DNA of 35,298 nucleotides from an uncultured Bacteroidia bacterium. GTDB lineage: Bacteria; Bacteroidota; Bacteroidia; Bacteroidales; Prolixibacteraceae. Positions 23,799-32,030 of this stretch are shown here, one piece after another (position 1 is the first letter of the stretch; the number at the start of each line of letters is the position of its first letter). The notes beneath the pieces are model-generated. The model worked only from the letters and a program-made list of their open reading frames with translations, was not told where the DNA came from and searched no databases. Position numbers and translations under genes: made by a program. Where the stretch lies: assembly GCA_903923905.1 (NCBI GenBank), contig CAIXZH010000071.1:1-35298 (forward strand). Direction: 5' to 3'.

Positions 23799-25016
23799 AT
23801 GAAGCATATAATTATTCTAGGTGATGGGATGTCTGATCAGCCCGAGATTGAACATGGCGGGCTGACTCCTTTGATGGCCGCTCAGATACCAAATATTGAC
23901 CGTCTTGCAAAGTTAGGGAGGTCAGGGTTGTTAAAAACAATTCCTGAAAAGCTCCATCCTGGAAGCGAAGTCGCCAATCTCGCTGTATTGGGCTATGATG
24001 TTGAGGCTGTTTTTGAAGGGAGAGGGGTGATCGAGGCAGCCAGTATTGGAGTAGCACTTGAGGAAGGTGATCTGGCACTAAGATGCAACCTCATTTGCAT
24101 TTCAGACGAAAAGATTAAAAACCATTCTGCCGGACATATCTCAACCTCTGAAGCCATTGAATTAATTGAGTTGCTCAACGAGAAATTGGGAGATGAAAAG
24201 GTGAGATTTTATCCGGGAGTTTCCTATCGGCACCTGTTGGTGATTAAAGGGGGGAATAAATCGCTTAAATGTGTTCCTCCGCATGATGTTACCGGAACCC
24301 CGGTTATCGATGTTCTCCCTTGTTCTTCCTATGAATCCGGGGAGGTAACTGCAAAGCTATTATTGAACCTGATTCATAAATCCAGGGAATTACTTGAGAA
24401 TCATCCGGTCAATGTGAAGCGCATGAAGGAGGGGAAAGATCCGGCCAATTCTATCTGGCCATGGTCTCCGGGGTATAAACCTTCAATGAAAACCTTAAAA
24501 GAGATGTTCGGAATCCAAAGCGGCGCGGTAATTTCAGCTGTCGACCTGATCCAGGGCATTGGGGTTTATGCAGGTCTTGATGTGATTAAAGTGGAAGGTG
24601 CTACCGGATTATATGATACCAATTACGAAGGCAAGGCTTTAGCGGCTGTTGAAGCGCTGAAAACCCGTGATTTTGTGTATCTGCATATTGAGGCGAGTGA
24701 CGAAGCCGGGCATGAAGGTAACTATGATCTTAAATTAAAGACTATTGAGTACCTTGATAATAGGGTGGTCAAGTATCTGGTGGATGAAATAGCCAAAATG
24801 GATGAACCGGTTGCGATTGCAATTCTTCCTGACCATCCTACTCCCTGGAAATTGAAAACCCATACCCGGGATGCTGTCCCATTCCTGATCTGGTACCCTG
24901 GTATTCAACCAGACAGTGTAAATCAATACGACGAGCTTTCTGCTGCAAAAGGCGATTACGGAACTATGGAGAGTCAGCAACTTATGCAGGAGTTATTGAG
25001 GAATGGGAGGATATAG
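23799..25016 (+). CDS. ApgM-type phosphoglycerate mutase family protein, probable homoserine kinase
   Basis: A 405-residue member of the alkaline-phosphatase-like superfamily, of the archaeal-type cofactor-independent phosphoglycerate mutase (ApgM) branch. It has GDGMSDQP at 8-15 with a metal-binding Asp, HPGSEVANLAVLGYD with the candidate phospho-Ser56, HIEASDEAGHEGN (metal-binding His and Asp), and AILPDHPTP. By sequence alone it would be called a mutase. Its position between thrA and thrC, where a homoserine kinase is needed and no GHMP-type thrB is seen, supports the proposal for this subfamily that it phosphorylates homoserine (often written ThrB3-like). Biochemistry cannot be read from the sequence, so the kinase role is inference from context. 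The thrC ATG lies 81 nt downstream. Confidence 0.9.
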   Translation: MKHIIILGDGMSDQPEIEHGGLTPLMAAQIPNIDRLAKLGRSGLLKTIPEKLHPGSEVANLAVLGYDVEAVFEGRGVIEAASIGVALEEGDLALRCNLICISDEKIKNHSAGHISTSEAIELIELLNEKLGDEKVRFYPGVSYRHLLVIKGGNKSLKCVPPHDVTGTPVIDVLPCSSYESGEVTAKLLLNLIHKSRELLENHPVNVKRMKEGKDPANSIWPWSPGYKPSMKTLKEMFGIQSGAVISAVDLIQGIGVYAGLDVIKVEGATGLYDTNYEGKALAAVEALKTRDFVYLHIEASDEAGHEGNYDLKLKTIEYLDNRVVKYLVDEIAKMDEPVAIAILPDHPTPWKLKTHTRDAVPFLIWYPGIQPDSVNQYDELSAAKGDYGTMESQQLMQELLRNGRI

Positions 25017-25097
25017 AGAGTTTATCATTTCTAAAATCCTAACAGCCTATAGCCTACCTTCCTTGATAAAGAAAGAATTATTTAAGCGTTTAGTAAA

Positions 25098-26396
25098 ATG
25101 AAATATTACAGCACAAACCATAATACTCCCGATGTAACCCTTGAGTTGGCAGTTACCCAGGGCCTGGCAGCCGATCGCGGGTTATTTATGCCCGAACGGA
25201 TTAATCCGATGCCGGCCTCCTTTTTTAAGAATATCAGCTCCATGAGCTTCCAGGAACTCTCTTTTGAGGTAGCTAAAAAATTCTTTGGTGAAGATATCCC
25301 TGAGCGCACTCTTGAAAAGATTGTATTTAATACGCTGACTTTTGATACCCCGTTGGTGGAGGTGAGTGATCACATTTATTCGCTGGAACTTTTCCATGGC
25401 CCTACATCCGCATTTAAAGATGTAGGCGCCCGATTTATGGCCCGGCTCTTATCCCATTTTCTGGGACAGGAGAAGAAGATGGTCCATGTGCTGGTTGCTA
25501 CTTCCGGGGACACCGGAAGTGCCGTGGCCAATGGATTCCTGGGTGTACCCGGAATCAAGGTCCACGTTCTTTATCCAAAGGGAAAAGTTAGCGACATTCA
25601 GGAGAAGCAGTTTACCACTTTAGGACAAAATATCACTGCTCTCGAAATCGACGGAAACTTCGATGATTGTCAGGCCTTGGTGAAGTCGGCATTTATGGAT
25701 GAGGAGCTCAAAAAGAAAATCACTATAACTTCAGCCAATTCGATTAATGTAGCCCGGTTTCTGCCACAGGCTTTTTATTATTTCAATGCCTGGGCAAAAC
25801 TGGAGGATAAAACACGAAAAGTGGTATTTTCAGTTCCAAGCGGAAACTTTGGAAATCTTACCGCAGGACTGTTTGCCAAAAAGATGGGGCTACCCGTAAG
25901 TAAATTCATAGCGGCCAATAACCTGAATGACATAGTTTTCAAGTACCTTAAAACTGGGATATATGAACCCCGTCCATCGCTGTCCACCATTGCCAATGCC
26001 ATGGATGTGGGTGACCCGAGTAATTTCGCCCGCATTCTGGATTTGTATCAAAATAATCATCAGGCTATTACCAACGAGATGACCGGTACTTCCTTTACCG
26101 ATGACCAGATCCGTGAAACCCTGCTTTCCGTATATCAAAATAAGGGGTATCTTCTTGATCCTCATGGAGCTGTTGGATATCGTGCACTTTCAGAATTGCT
26201 GAGGGATGACGAAACCGGAATATTTCTGGAAACGGCTCATCCGGCCAAATTCACTGAAACCGTTGAAGAGGTGGTTGGGAAAGGAAATGTCCCCATGCCT
26301 CAGCGTTTGCAAAACTTTATGAAAGGAGAAAAGCTGAGCATTGAATTTCCGGCTGACTATGAGTCATTCAGGGGTTATTTGAACGGGTTGGATTAG
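25098..26396 (+). CDS. thrC: Threonine synthase
   Basis: A 432-residue pyridoxal-phosphate enzyme of fold type II. The N-terminal YYSTNHNTPDVTLELAVTQG and GLFMPERI stretches are usual for the ThrC group found in E. coli and Bacteroidota. The cofactor lysine is K107 in HGPTSAFKDVGARF, and VATSGDTGSAVANGF supplies the phosphate-binding loop. PSGNFGN, DPHGAVGY and ETAHPAKF complete the set. It converts O-phosphohomoserine to threonine and phosphate, the last step of the operon's pathway. The gap before it contains a short sequence also found near 14069. No clear terminator is seen in the 58 nt before the convergent beta-barrel gene. Confidence 0.97.
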   Translation: MKYYSTNHNTPDVTLELAVTQGLAADRGLFMPERINPMPASFFKNISSMSFQELSFEVAKKFFGEDIPERTLEKIVFNTLTFDTPLVEVSDHIYSLELFHGPTSAFKDVGARFMARLLSHFLGQEKKMVHVLVATSGDTGSAVANGFLGVPGIKVHVLYPKGKVSDIQEKQFTTLGQNITALEIDGNFDDCQALVKSAFMDEELKKKITITSANSINVARFLPQAFYYFNAWAKLEDKTRKVVFSVPSGNFGNLTAGLFAKKMGLPVSKFIAANNLNDIVFKYLKTGIYEPRPSLSTIANAMDVGDPSNFARILDLYQNNHQAITNEMTGTSFTDDQIRETLLSVYQNKGYLLDPHGAVGYRALSELLRDDETGIFLETAHPAKFTETVEEVVGKGNVPMPQRLQNFMKGEKLSIEFPADYESFRGYLNGLD

Positions 26397-26454
26397 GAAT
26401 CAGCATTTGAAAGAGAACAGTTTGGTCGCAACTTGTGATTTGCTCCGGGGTTGT

Positions 26455-27228
26455 TTAAGATTTCTTATGATACCTGTTTTTATAATGTTCCTTAAAGGTG
26501 AAGGCATAACCAACTGTAATCGATTCTGAATATGGTTTACTGGCCCCGTTGACCGAACTTTGTTGAATGGGTAAGAATGCATAATTGGCACCAATTTCAA
26601 TAAAAATGGACTCTTTTTTATTCAGTTTACAGGACAGCCCGATTAATCCGTTTAATCCCACATTATAGGCATTAAGTTTTTGAATTCCTGTATTTTCCAA
26701 GGAACCCAGCGGAATGATAGATTGAGTAGTTTTTCCCTGATCCTCAAAGATTGAACCGGAACTGATGGTGCGATTAGCGTTTAATAAGATACTGATAAAT
26801 GGACCTTCACCGGCATATAAGCGAAATTTGTTGTTTATTTGCCAGCCTTGTCTGACCAGAAGTGGCAATAACAAGTAATTTAAGTTCATATCACTCTTAA
26901 AATCTGAATAGAGATAAGGACCATTACTAGTCTGAACCAAATTTGCAGGTATTGGATAAGCCTGAAATTTATTTAATCCGCCCTGAGTTGAATATTCAAT
27001 ACCCAGAGAGAATGATAATTTAGAAGATACATGATATTCTCCATACACGCCAAAATCTTCACCTGTCTTGAACGAATTACTGTCGTAGGTTGGATTATTG
27101 GCTGTTCCACCTGACAGGCTGGGGAAACTGAAACCCCCTTTGGCACCCAGGGTTATTCTCTGTCCATAAAGCGCATTGCCGGAAAGGGAAAGTGCGGTAA
27201 CAAATAATAGCAGGAGATTTTTCTTCAT
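26455..27228 (-). CDS. Outer-membrane beta-barrel protein (porin-family type)
   Basis: About 257 residues from the ATG at 27228, which starts the signal peptide (MKKNLLLLFVTALSLSG, then cleavage near LYGQ). The mature protein alternates polar and hydrophobic residues in strands typical of the Bacteroidota outer-membrane beta-barrel families: KGGFSFPSLSGG, FGVYGEYHVSSKLSFSLGIEY, GWQINNKFRLYAGEGPF, SIFIEIGANYAF and a final SITVGYAFTF strand. The frame is open for another 73 codons upstream, but that part is not signal-like and crosses the promoter of the divergent peptidase gene, so it is rejected. No ligand or activity can be named. It is convergent with thrC. Confidence 0.83.
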   Translation of the reverse strand: MKKNLLLLFVTALSLSGNALYGQRITLGAKGGFSFPSLSGGTANNPTYDSNSFKTGEDFGVYGEYHVSSKLSFSLGIEYSTQGGLNKFQAYPIPANLVQTSNGPYLYSDFKSDMNLNYLLLPLLVRQGWQINNKFRLYAGEGPFISILLNANRTISSGSIFEDQGKTTQSIIPLGSLENTGIQKLNAYNVGLNGLIGLSCKLNKKESIFIEIGANYAFLPIQQSSVNGASKPYSESITVGYAFTFKEHYKNRYHKKS

Positions 27229-27251
27229 TTTGTTCAATTCATAAGATCTGA

Positions 27252-27259
27252 CAAATTTA
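27252..27259 (-). promoter_or_regulatory. Possible -7 element for the beta-barrel gene
   Basis: The minus strand reads TAAATTTG, a full TAnnTTTG match located 24 nt before the preferred ATG. No good -33 element is visible at the expected spacing. Confidence 0.35.
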
Positions 27260-27308
27260 GGATATTTCGGATTTATGCTGACATCGGGATTTTCTTTTAG
27301 GAATATTT

Positions 27309-27341
27309 TTTGCAGGACTTGAGCCAAATCCATTACTTTTG
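27309..27341 (+). promoter_or_regulatory. Bacteroidota-type promoter for the S9 peptidase gene
   Basis: TTTG at 27309-27312 is followed after 21 nt by TACTTTTG at 27334-27341, a full match to both elements. The predicted start is near 27348, some 14 nt before the ATG at 27362. Confidence 0.6.
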
Positions 27342-27361
27342 CAAAAATTAAAACCTGGACT

Positions 27362-29452
27362 ATGAAAAACCTGTTTCTTTTTTTTCTGATTCTGTCCCTT
27401 TTTTCAGCTTGTATGAAAAGTGAAAAACCTGCACCTGTGAAAAACAATTACCTTCCCGAAACGCCTAAGCTTTCTTCGGATATCATGACTCCAGAGGTGT
27501 TGTGGTCGTTTGGCCGTGTTGGAGGAACCCAGGTTTCACCCGATGGAAAATCGGTGATTTTTGGCATTACGTATTTTAATATTGCGGAGAATAAATCGTA
27601 TCGTGATATTTATTCAGTTCCTGTTTCCGGTGGAGAAGCCCGGAGGCTTACCGATACCCCTGAAAAAGAGGGGGAAGAGCAATGGCGTCCCGACGGGAAA
27701 AAGATCGGCTACATCTCTTCCAAATCAGGAAGTGATCAGTTGTGGGAGATGAATCCCGACGGAACTGGTAATGCCCAGGTTTCCAATGTGGCCGAAGGTC
27801 TTTCAGGCTTTAAGTATTCCCCTGATTTAATGAATATTATCTATATTAAGTCTGTCAAGTTAGACAAAGATATTCATGACCTTTTTTCTGATCTCCCATT
27901 GGCAAATGCCCGGCTTGAAACCGATCTGATGTACCGTCATTGGGACAGCTGGCATGATTATACCTACCAGCATGTAGTTGTTGCAAAATATAGTGAAACA
28001 GGTTTGTCTGATGATAAGGATATTATGAAAGATGAACGTTTTGATTCTCCGATGAAACCCATGGGTGGGATTGAACAGATCAACTGGAGCCCCGATGGTA
28101 AAACAATCGCCTATACCTGCAAGAAAAAGGTGGGAAAGGAATATGCCATTTCTACAAATTCAGATATTTATCTTTACAATCTGGAGACAGGTGCCACAAC
28201 AAATTTTACCGAAGGGATGATGGGGTATGATATTAATCCTGTTTATTCGCCTGATGGACAAATGATTGCCTGGGAGAGTATGGCACGTGACGGATATGAG
28301 GCGGATAAAAACCGGCTTTTTATTGCAGACCTCAAAACCGGAATGAAACGGGATTATTCTGCAGGATTTGACCAGGATGTAAAAGGACTTACCTGGACCA
28401 AAGATAGTAAATCGATCTATTTTATCTCTGATATTCATGCCACAGACGAAATTTTCAGACTCGATCTGGCAGGAGAAAAGATCACCAGGATAACTGAAGG
28501 GGTACACGATTATCAGGATGTATTTGTTGCAGGCAGTCAATTGGTTGCAACAAAAGTCTCCATGTCGCATCCGGCTGAAATATACCGGGTCGATCCGGCA
28601 ACCGGAAAGGATGAGCCAATCACCACTGCGACCAAAGGAATCATGGATCAGCTGACTTTTGGTAAAGTGGAAAGCCGGTGGATTACCACTACCGACAAAA
28701 AGAAGATGAAGGTTTGGGTGATCTACCCTCCCCATTTTGATCAGTCAAAAAAATACCCGGCTTTGCTTTATTGTGAAGGTGGTCCACAAAGCACCGTGAG
28801 TCAGTTCTGGTCGTACCGTTGGAACTTTCAGATGATGGCTGCCAATGGGTATATCATCGTGGCTCCAAACCGTAGGGGTCTTCCTGGTTTCGGACAGGAG
28901 TGGAATGAGCAGATTTCGGGTGATTATGGTGGTCAGAATATGAAAGATTATCTTACGGCAATTGATACTTTGGCGAAGGAACCCTTCATCGACAAAAACC
29001 GTTTGGGGGCGGTCGGGGCAAGTTATGGTGGTTATTCCGTTTATTATCTGGCAGGCCATCATCAGAAACGGTTCAAAACATTTATTTCACACTGCGGAAT
29101 CTTTAATCTTGAAGCGATGTATTCCACCACCGAAGAGGTTTGGTTCACCAACTGGGATAACGGCGGCGCATATTGGGATTTGAATAATAAGGTCGCTCAA
29201 AATACCTATAAAAATTTCTCTCCTCATAAATTTGTACAGAACTGGGATACCCCATTATTGGTAATAACAGGAGAAAAAGATCTGCGCATTCCGTACACCC
29301 AGGGTATGGGTGCCTTTAATTCCGCCAAATTAAAGGGAATCCCTGCCGAGTTCTTGTTTTTTCCCGACGAAAGTCACTGGGTTTTGAAGGCACAGAACGG
29401 AATTCTTTGGCAACGCGTTTTCTTTCAGTGGTTGGATAAGTGGTTGAAATGA
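27362..29452 (+). CDS. S9 family prolyl oligopeptidase-type peptidase, lipoprotein
   Basis: A 696-residue protein. The N-terminus has a lipoprotein signal (LFLFFLILSLFSAC) with lipid-anchored Cys17. Residues about 45-425 form a beta-propeller with WD40/TolB-like repeats (QVSPDGKSVIF, WRPDGKKIGY, INWSPDGKTIAYT, VYSPDGQMIAW). The C-terminal alpha/beta hydrolase domain carries the triad candidates S554 in GASYGGY, D640 in ITGEKDLRIP and H672 in DESHWV. Members cleave dipeptides or acylated residues from the N-terminus of peptides. Specificity (DPP IV-like or acylaminoacyl peptidase-like) is not certain from sequence. It has its own promoter and faces away from the beta-barrel gene; no terminator hairpin with a T run follows it. 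Confidence 0.95.
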   Translation: MKNLFLFFLILSLFSACMKSEKPAPVKNNYLPETPKLSSDIMTPEVLWSFGRVGGTQVSPDGKSVIFGITYFNIAENKSYRDIYSVPVSGGEARRLTDTPEKEGEEQWRPDGKKIGYISSKSGSDQLWEMNPDGTGNAQVSNVAEGLSGFKYSPDLMNIIYIKSVKLDKDIHDLFSDLPLANARLETDLMYRHWDSWHDYTYQHVVVAKYSETGLSDDKDIMKDERFDSPMKPMGGIEQINWSPDGKTIAYTCKKKVGKEYAISTNSDIYLYNLETGATTNFTEGMMGYDINPVYSPDGQMIAWESMARDGYEADKNRLFIADLKTGMKRDYSAGFDQDVKGLTWTKDSKSIYFISDIHATDEIFRLDLAGEKITRITEGVHDYQDVFVAGSQLVATKVSMSHPAEIYRVDPATGKDEPITTATKGIMDQLTFGKVESRWITTTDKKKMKVWVIYPPHFDQSKKYPALLYCEGGPQSTVSQFWSYRWNFQMMAANGYIIVAPNRRGLPGFGQEWNEQISGDYGGQNMKDYLTAIDTLAKEPFIDKNRLGAVGASYGGYSVYYLAGHHQKRFKTFISHCGIFNLEAMYSTTEEVWFTNWDNGGAYWDLNNKVAQNTYKNFSPHKFVQNWDTPLLVITGEKDLRIPYTQGMGAFNSAKLKGIPAEFLFFPDESHWVLKAQNGILWQRVFFQWLDKWLK

Positions 29453-29520
29453 TGAGGAATGAAAGAATGGAGGAATTGATACAAGATATATCTAATTCTC
29501 CTTATTTTATCTTAGGTAAG

Positions 29521-29727
29521 AATCCTGAAGGGATTTAATTTGAATAACCCCCAATAAAATTGGAGGGAAGAGAGTCCGAAAGCAACAAGAACCCCGGAGT
29601 GGGTTCAATATCAACAATACTAATTAATGTTCAACTCAATTCTGGGTTGATGTTATGTTTTATTCATTTTCCCCCGGTTTCGCAAGTTACACCGGGGGTT
29701 ATTCAAATTAAACCACTTTGTGGTTTA
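29521..29727. repeat. Cluster of five hairpin-forming palindromes upstream of malQ
   Basis: The 304-nt gap between the S9 peptidase and malQ holds a run of short palindromes with different cores: AATCC/GGATT (29521-29535), GAACCC/GGGTTC (29589-29606), a TCAAC-type pair (29631-29650), CCCCCGGT/ACCGGGGG (29671-29698) and TAAACCAC/GTGGTTTA (29709-29727). In addition, an 18-nt sequence at 29535-29552 recurs as its exact reverse complement at 29694-29711. No protein gene is supported; the first 60 nt or so after the peptidase stop hold nothing I recognise. Confidence 0.78.
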
Positions 29728-29756
29728 GAAAAGTTTTCAGAATTCCTTTATTAATT

Positions 29757-31235
29757 ATGACAAATCGCACTTCCGGAATACTTCTTCATCCAACTTCCCT
29801 TCCCGGGAAATATGGAATTGGCTCGCTTGGCGAGGAGGCATACCGCTTTATTGACTGGCTTGCAGCATCGGGACAGAAGATCTGGCAGATTTTGCCACTT
29901 GGTCCAACCGATTTTAGTCATTCTCCATATCAGTGTTATTCGGCATTCGCAGGAAATGCCGATTTAATCGATCTTGATGAACTGGTTAAAATCGGTTTAA
30001 TAGCTCATGAAATAAAGCTTCCGGTTAAGGCATTTCCTCTGGAAAGCGTAGACTACTTTCATGTCCGGAAATTCAGGGAGCCCTATCTTCAGCAAGCTTT
30101 TCATCGTTTTCGGGAAATCGGAGGATTTGGTTGGGAGGATTATCTGGGATTCTGGCAGGAAAACAGTTGGTGGCTTGAAGCCTGGTCTCTTTTTTATGCC
30201 TGCCGCAAAAACCTCAAAGGTAAAGCCTGGAGCTATTGGGAGGAATCATTGGTTAGGCATAAGCTGGATTCTCTTCATCTTCACTATCGGACCTACCGCG
30301 AAGATGTCGAATACCAGCGTTTTCTGCAATTTTTCTTTTTCAAGCAGTGGTTTTCCTTGAAAAGGTATGCCAATAGCTTGGATATTAAAATATTCGGGGA
30401 TATTCCCCTTTATGTTTCCTTTGATAGCGCTGATGTTTGGGCTAACCAGGAAATTTTTTTGCTGGATAAAAACAGGAAACCGGTTATGGTCGGAGGTGTA
30501 CCTCCCGATTATTTCAGCGAAACCGGACAGCTTTGGGGAAATCCTTTATTCGACTGGAAGAAACTGCAACACCGGAATTACGATTGGTGGATAGCCCGGC
30601 TGCATTTTAATTTGAACCTGTTTGATTTAGTTAGGATTGATCATTTCAGAGGTTTGGAATCGTTCTGGGCAATCCCTTTTGGTGAAAAAACTGCCATAAA
30701 CGGGCAATGGCTGAAGGCCAACGGAGACGCGATTCTTGGTTTGTTACAAAGTCAGATTGGTTATTTGCCGATTATCGCAGAAGATTTAGGGACTATTACT
30801 CCGGAGGTTCATCACTTGCGTAAAAAATATCATTTGCCGGGAATGAAGGTCTTGCAATTTGCTTTTACCTCCGATGGTAAAAATGAACATCTCCCACATA
30901 ATTATGATACGGATTTTGCCGCATATACCGGAACACACGATAACGATACCACTGCAAACTGGCTAAAAAAATTGAAAGGGGAGGAGCGCGAACACCTTCG
31001 TCAATATTTTGGCACATCTGGAATTGATCATTGGAAAATGATCAGGGCAGTTATGGGATCTGTAGCAAATATGACCATTATTCCCCTTCAGGATGTTCTG
31101 GGTCTTGATGCATCAGCCAGGATGAATACTCCGGGAACCATTGAAAATAATTGGAGGTGGAGATTATCCGATACGATTGATATGAAGGAGATTGGTGAAA
31201 AATTAAAGGCGGTGACTGCTTTATACAACCGATAA
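29757..31235 (+). CDS. malQ: 4-alpha-glucanotransferase (amylomaltase)
   Basis: About 492 residues of GH77. The ATG at 29757 gives MTNRTSGILLHPTSLPGKYGIGSLG, the usual family start; an in-frame TTG at 29718 lies inside a palindrome and is rejected. Key regions: WQILPLGPT, SPYQCYSAFAGN, VPPDYFSETGQLWGNPLFDW, nucleophile candidate D295 in VRIDHFRGLE, acid/base candidate E342 in IIAEDLGTITPEV, and the third acidic residue near D395 in TGTHDNDT. It transfers alpha-1,4-glucan chains between maltodextrins in the cytoplasm. It is the short, single-domain bacterial form without extra starch-binding modules. It stands alone on this strand, and its stop overlaps the stop of the convergent hydrolase gene by 15 nt. 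Confidence 0.97.
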   Translation: MTNRTSGILLHPTSLPGKYGIGSLGEEAYRFIDWLAASGQKIWQILPLGPTDFSHSPYQCYSAFAGNADLIDLDELVKIGLIAHEIKLPVKAFPLESVDYFHVRKFREPYLQQAFHRFREIGGFGWEDYLGFWQENSWWLEAWSLFYACRKNLKGKAWSYWEESLVRHKLDSLHLHYRTYREDVEYQRFLQFFFFKQWFSLKRYANSLDIKIFGDIPLYVSFDSADVWANQEIFLLDKNRKPVMVGGVPPDYFSETGQLWGNPLFDWKKLQHRNYDWWIARLHFNLNLFDLVRIDHFRGLESFWAIPFGEKTAINGQWLKANGDAILGLLQSQIGYLPIIAEDLGTITPEVHHLRKKYHLPGMKVLQFAFTSDGKNEHLPHNYDTDFAAYTGTHDNDTTANWLKKLKGEEREHLRQYFGTSGIDHWKMIRAVMGSVANMTIIPLQDVLGLDASARMNTPGTIENNWRWRLSDTIDMKEIGEKLKAVTALYNR

Positions 31236-32030
31236 CAGAGCTTCAACGAATTTTTCGGGTTGCTCTGAATGGAGCCAGTGGCCTGCATCCGGAATGCCGA
31301 TAATCCGGGCATCCGGATATATACTTTTGATCGTTGGCAGATCATCGTCTGAAATGTAGTCCGAATTTAATCCACGAATAAAGGTAACCGGATAGCTAAG
31401 GATTGGTTTCCGGTCCTCGAACCACTCGCTGCTGACGCCACTTGTAATTGATACAAGCGCATGTTTAAGTACGGGAACATTTATTTTCCACTCAAAATAA
31501 TTGTCTTTATTCCTCTGGATATTTTTGATCAGGAATTGCCTTAAGGTGCTGTTATGTAATTTTTCGGATAAAAAGTGATCGATCTCTTTCCGGGATGAAA
31601 CTGCTACCAGGTTGAGCTCTTCCATCAAACCAAGGATCAGTTCATGTTCCAGAACCGTTTTATAGGGTCTGTCTGATAAGTTATAGCTTTTGGGAGCTAT
31701 ATCGGCCACGATCAGTCCGGCTACCAGCTCGGGATATTCAGCCGCAAACATCATCGCAACCTTGCCTCCCATACTGTGTCCCAGCACAATAGCCCGGCTG
31801 ATGTGATGATCATTAAAAAACTGGGAAAGGTCATCCACCATATCCTGATAGGTATGGCTTGTAGTATGGGGTGAATAACCATGATTGCGGAGATCGGGAA
31901 TGAAAATGGTAAACCGCTCCTCCAGCTTCCGGGCGATAGAGATCCAATTATCCGATGCACCGTAGAGTCCGTGAAGGATTATAACCGGTTCCCCATGCCC
32001 CGACTTTCTGAATATTAAGGTTACTGGCAT
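31221..32030 (-). CDS. Alpha/beta-fold hydrolase, YbfF-like
   Basis: About 269 residues of the alpha/beta hydrolase fold with no signal peptide. Oxyanion-hole region IILHGLYGASDNW, nucleophile S86 in VLGHSMGGKVAM, acid candidate in RGLNSDYI, and catalytic His near 251 in PDAGHWLH. The closest known group is the YbfF-type esterases, but the natural substrate is unknown. The ATG at 32030 is chosen because it overlaps the stop of pdxJ as TAATG, a classic coupling arrangement; an in-frame start at 32042 would give four extra residues. Its stop overlaps the last 15 nt of the convergent malQ. Downstream of pdxJ, it is probably translated from the same transcript. Confidence 0.92.
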   Translation of the reverse strand: MPVTLIFRKSGHGEPVIILHGLYGASDNWISIARKLEERFTIFIPDLRNHGYSPHTTSHTYQDMVDDLSQFFNDHHISRAIVLGHSMGGKVAMMFAAEYPELVAGLIVADIAPKSYNLSDRPYKTVLEHELILGLMEELNLVAVSSRKEIDHFLSEKLHNSTLRQFLIKNIQRNKDNYFEWKINVPVLKHALVSITSGVSSEWFEDRKPILSYPVTFIRGLNSDYISDDDLPTIKSIYPDARIIGIPDAGHWLHSEQPEKFVEALLSVV

